64,000 nt of DNA from CAZUMW01 sp964621615 (GTDB taxonomy: Bacteria; Desulfobacterota; WTBG01; CAIYCZ01; CAIRTM01). Location: positions 1 through 64,000 of the forward strand of contig CAZUMW010000014.1 of NCBI GenBank assembly GCA_964621615.1, written 5' to 3'. Below, piece after piece: positions 61,216 to 64,000 of this stretch. Position numbers and translations under genes: made by a program. The notes under the pieces were generated by a model. The model saw only the letters and a program-made list of their open reading frames with translations, ran no database searches and was not told the DNA's origin. Numbering within the stretch: position 1 is the stretch's first letter; each line of letters opens with the position of its first letter.

Positions 61216-61397
61216 ATATAATTACAAATAGTTAAAGGTTCCCTAAGCAGTGTAAAAAACCTTACAAAATATGTGCTTTACCGTCAGCAAATTGACACAC
61301 ATAATGAATCATTGGTATCTATGTCCCTGTAATATAACACACAATAGTTAAATCAATAATATCCGCGCTCTTAGCATGCTGCGGTGCCAGATTTATG

Positions 61398-61414
61398 TTG
61401 CAATCAACATGCCA
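61398..61414 (-). promoter_or_regulatory. Sigma-54 (-24/-12) promoter upstream of the flagellar regulatory operon
   Basis: The minus strand reads TGGCATGTTGATTGCA (61414 down to 61399), matching the consensus TGGCAYR-N4-TTGCW at every fixed position. Transcription would start near 61388, leaving a 5' leader of about 173 bases before the 1045-aa gene. The rest of the 430-bp gap between this gene and the carboxypeptidase gene (61216-61645) shows no open frame or RNA gene that I recognise. Confidence 0.82.
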
Positions 61415-61645
61415 AAGCAGAACATCCGATGCCTCACCGCATCGTAACACAAACGTGTATAAGAGCGGCACAAAGGACGGCTATAAGCCATGCGTTACGA
61501 AAACGCAGTTGTTTTCAACCGCTGCTGAAAAAGCGCACAGCAGCATTTATTAAGGTAAAAAATTAACACCGGACATAATCAGAGGGAATGCATAGGGCTT
61601 GCTGAACCGACTCACTTAAAACATTCGACGTGAGCAGTTCTTTTT

Positions 61646-63169
61646 TCAGGAAGGCCGGTCTGCAATAGACACATAGAAAGTCGCTACTGTCTGCTTGCCG
61701 AAACTAACAACTATCGGATAGATCTTACCTTGCTTTTCAAGGGAATATTTAACCATAAGGTGATCATGTGCGGGACTGATTTTATAGCCGCGATCCTCTC
61801 CATCGTTGTTCATACGGTTCCCCACAAAACCTTTAAAATTAACCGTGAATCGTTCATCACGCCAGGGGTTTGCCACAACATCCTGAATAATGAGGGTATC
61901 TTTCCTGCTTATAGTCACTTTTTCACCGGGACGCAGAGCTATCCTTTTATCGTTAAGCTGCACTATAAGATAATGAACATCAGGTCCGGCGACAATATTG
62001 TTTTGATTCGATACGATTGATGCCGGCTTAAACCGAATGGGAACACTGCCGCACCGGATGTTGTCCTTTTTAATAATAATGTCTGTTTCAGAATATATAC
62101 GGTGATTTTTTCTCATATCGTTATAGGATCCGACACCCAGTATATTTGCGGTTATGCCGCGTTCATAATTTGTTTCCACATGTATAACACTGACAGATGA
62201 TCCCTTATTAATATACAGCGGTTCCTCATTATACACAAGTACCGGCGCGTCGGCATCTACTGCCGCGATAAGATATTTCATTTCCGGGTCCGGAAGTGCG
62301 ATGCGGGGATTTTCCGGTATGATGTCAAAATGTTCCATAAAAGCATTAATCACCATTGTCTGATACCGAACCCGGAGCCTGGGTGATGAGATATTTTTAG
62401 ACGTTTCTATGCCGAAGGCCGGAATTTGATGCTGCGTCACGGCAAAATAGGTTGCTGATTTGCGCTGCTCAGGGTGTCTGGTCTCAGGATCAGATGTATT
62501 GTGGTTGTTGAAGTGAAAATGATGTTTCTCATTATCTATTTGCGGGTTAACCCTGGTACAAATTTTCCGGGCGATGTCTGCCATGTCAAATGTCTTATTG
62601 TATTTTTTTGAATAAAAAACCGCACAATCTGCAATAATTGACTGACCGTAGCGCTTCGGGTTGCGCAAATCTGAAATCCAAGTATCTGCATAGAAGCCTG
62701 ATCCGTCGTGCAGGTTGAGCAAAAAATCACTCTCCTCGATAAGCTCTTTCAACTTTTCAATAATAAGCGCATCCCAGTCTTCCCAGCTCTTTTGTCCGGC
62801 GCCGCCGAATTTCCTGTTCATATCACCATTGATTCCCCGGACATTGTGCAGTATGGAATAGAAATTTGCACGGGGAACAACGATAAGATTCCCTTTTTTC
62901 AGCGACATCTCAACATACATATCTGCCGCAAGATAACCGCCGGGCTCGTTACCCTGAATCCCGCCGATAACAAGCAGCGTTTTACCGGGTTCTACACCCT
63001 GTATTCTGTACACATGGAGTTCATAATCGGAGTTTTGAAAATAAACCCGGTGCTGGCTATACGCAGTACACCGGCATGGCATTATACCACACAACAAAAT
63101 GATCAGCACCGCGCTGCCGGCCATTCCTGATAGCGAATTAGATGTGGCTTTCTTTCGTGATGTTAGCAT
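61646..63169 (-). CDS. Csd4-like M14 D,L-carboxypeptidase (cell-shape peptidoglycan hydrolase)
   Basis: 507 aa from the ATG at 63169; the frame stays open to a TTG at 63208. An N-terminal signal peptide or anchor (to about residue 35) is followed by an M14 carboxypeptidase domain. Zinc ligands read Q72-x-x-E75 (G-G-I-Q-G-N-E-P) and H154 (L-N-L-H-D-G-S), with the probable catalytic E255 in FGIETSK. Most M14 enzymes use H-x-x-E; a Gln ligand is known from Helicobacter Csd4, which trims peptidoglycan tripeptides to set helical shape. The C-terminal half is beta-rich. Two minus-strand genes (this and the next) precede the flagellar operon. Cell-shape function is inferred from this ligand match. 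Confidence 0.75.
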   Translation of the reverse strand: MLTSRKKATSNSLSGMAGSAVLIILLCGIMPCRCTAYSQHRVYFQNSDYELHVYRIQGVEPGKTLLVIGGIQGNEPGGYLAADMYVEMSLKKGNLIVVPRANFYSILHNVRGINGDMNRKFGGAGQKSWEDWDALIIEKLKELIEESDFLLNLHDGSGFYADTWISDLRNPKRYGQSIIADCAVFYSKKYNKTFDMADIARKICTRVNPQIDNEKHHFHFNNHNTSDPETRHPEQRKSATYFAVTQHQIPAFGIETSKNISSPRLRVRYQTMVINAFMEHFDIIPENPRIALPDPEMKYLIAAVDADAPVLVYNEEPLYINKGSSVSVIHVETNYERGITANILGVGSYNDMRKNHRIYSETDIIIKKDNIRCGSVPIRFKPASIVSNQNNIVAGPDVHYLIVQLNDKRIALRPGEKVTISRKDTLIIQDVVANPWRDERFTVNFKGFVGNRMNNDGEDRGYKISPAHDHLMVKYSLEKQGKIYPIVVSFGKQTVATFYVSIADRPS

Positions 63170-63261
63170 CAGATTAGACTCACAAGAAATCGTTTTATTG
63201 CATCTCAATATATGCTGACATCCCCGGCTGGAATGCTGACGGTCTGAAATCCGGATACTTT

Positions 63262-64000
63262 TTATTCATATGAATTATGCTGCAGCAGCCGTTCAATATA
63301 ATAGCCTTTTTTCATTATGATGCTGCCTTCTTCGGAATATGCGATAATATCAATACGGTTGAATTTTGGACCGATTGACGGCTGCACGATACGGCCCCGC
63401 ACATACCGCATATACCGTATGGCAAAATCGATGCCCTTGGTATAATCCTCCGGCATGCCGGAAACAAGCTTTCCCTGTGGCCATGAGGCGTAGATTTCAG
63501 GCTTAACATCGCTGTTACTGGCAATAATATATATATATCCCGAAATTTTCTTATGATTTTTGGTGCGGTTAATCAGCTTGAACGAAACTTCGAAATCCAT
63601 TTCGAGGTTCAGCCTCTTGATATCAAAATCATCAATATCAACAGTAGAATGAAGCGTGCGTTCGCTTGATTCCAGCGCCTCACCGCCGCGGGGGCTGTCG
63701 GCAACAGCAGGGGCCTCCCTGCCGGTTTTGTCCGTATAATTGTAGCGCCGGAAAATGATATCATCAGCCCATTTGTTATACAGAAGCGCTTCTCTGTTTT
63801 CCTTCTTCAGCGATTCAAGCCTCTCTGAAAGCGCATTAACCTGCTGTTTATTCGCTCTGCTTTGTTTATAAGTTTCCATATACCGGAATGCAAGTACGAA
63901 CGACAGCGATATAAACAGCAGACATCCGATAATGATGGCAATCAGCGACACCAGATGCATCTTAACGGTATAGCTTTTACCGCTCTTTTCGGATAAAAGC
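63262..64000 (-). CDS. Membrane-anchored coiled-coil protein, 5' end outside the window
   Basis: At least 232 aa from a possible ATG at 63960. That ATG has no Shine-Dalgarno and the reading frame stays open to the window edge, so the true start is probably beyond it. One transmembrane helix (residues 5-25 of the visible ATG form), a short coiled coil (about 30-60), and a beta-rich domain (about 110-225) with VSFKLINRTKNHKKISGYIY. No family recognised. The gene ends 92 bp before the Csd4-like start, so it may be an envelope partner in shape or division. Confidence 0.6.
   Translation of the reverse strand, partial: LLSEKSGKSYTVKMHLVSLIAIIIGCLLFISLSFVLAFRYMETYKQSRANKQQVNALSERLESLKKENREALLYNKWADDIIFRRYNYTDKTGREAPAVADSPRGGEALESSERTLHSTVDIDDFDIKRLNLEMDFEVSFKLINRTKNHKKISGYIYIIASNSDVKPEIYASWPQGKLVSGMPEDYTKGIDFAIRYMRYVRGRIVQPSIGPKFNRIDIIAYSEEGSIIMKKGYYIERLLQHNSYE

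Noticed and set aside
61381..61391. A second TGGCAC-like half site close to the flagellar promoter
   Set aside because: The distance between the GG and GC elements is one base too long for sigma-54; the site at 61398-61414 has the right spacing.

Overview
The window looks like chromosomal DNA of a flagellated, diderm (LPS-making) bacterium with a probable anaerobic lifestyle. LpxH, periplasmic proteases and predicted outer-surface proteins point to an outer membrane. NadA, (Fe-S)/CCG-domain proteins, an ApbE flavinyltransferase and TtcA fit an iron-sulfur-rich metabolism. The order thrS-infC-rpmI-rplT-pheS-pheT-ihfA-merR and the flagellar order flgB-flgC-fliE-F-G-H-I-J-motE-(gap)-fliK-flgD-flgE, headed by an FlrB/FlrC-type sigma-54 pair, resemble Desulfobacterota (former Deltaproteobacteria) or related phyla. 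That placement is an inference from gene order and protein character, not a proof.

Layout. 0-9.3 kb: an ECF sigma / anti-sigma / CpxP-like / flavoprotein operon, adenosine deaminase, ApbE, LpxH, an alkaline-phosphatase-superfamily membrane protein overlapping a PilZ protein, and a small PCP_red-like protein. This segment is bounded by two inverted copies of a 52-bp double-hairpin repeat and contains a 223-bp element with 24-bp terminal inverted repeats. 9.3-14.1 kb: trmJ-nadA, a two-gene CgeB-type glycosyltransferase unit, and a tRNA-Val with a clear promoter. 14.2-25.2 kb: the translation operon (infC starts at AUA and overlaps the thrS stop), then ihfA, merR, an acidic hypothetical protein, a multi-repeat surface protein, and a large protein ending in an HPr domain. 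25.2-32.3 kb: an Fe-S/CCG protein with a deoxyhypusine-synthase-like enzyme, divergent ttcA, a tandem universal stress protein, and a PTS-EIIA / PII-like / paired CPA2-antiporter operon. 32.3-34.8 kb: a repeat-rich intergenic stretch, a CheY-like receiver and an HtrA/DegQ protease.

34.8-41.8 kb (all minus strand): three different sulfotransferases and two TPR-O-GlcNAc-transferase paralogues directly downstream of the hook operon. This is a candidate glycosylation/sulfation locus for flagellar or surface proteins. 41.9-61.2 kb (minus strand): flagellar export, basal-body and hook genes. From promoter-proximal to distal they run AMIN-TPR protein, flrB-like kinase, flrC-like regulator, flgB, flgC, fliE, fliF, fliG, fliH, fliI, fliJ, motE-like, then fliK, flgD and an unusually large flgE. 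Sigma-54 (-24/-12) promoters with full consensus matches sit before the AMIN-TPR gene and before fliK, and a strong intrinsic terminator follows flgE. This supports a sigma-54/FlrC-driven hierarchy. 61.6-64 kb: a Csd4-like D,L-carboxypeptidase, which in relatives controls helical or curved cell shape, and a membrane-anchored coiled-coil protein that runs off the window edge.

No CRISPR array, rRNA, prophage or intact transposase gene was seen. Start codons were chosen by eye from Shine-Dalgarno spacing. Functions are from motif recognition without database searches.
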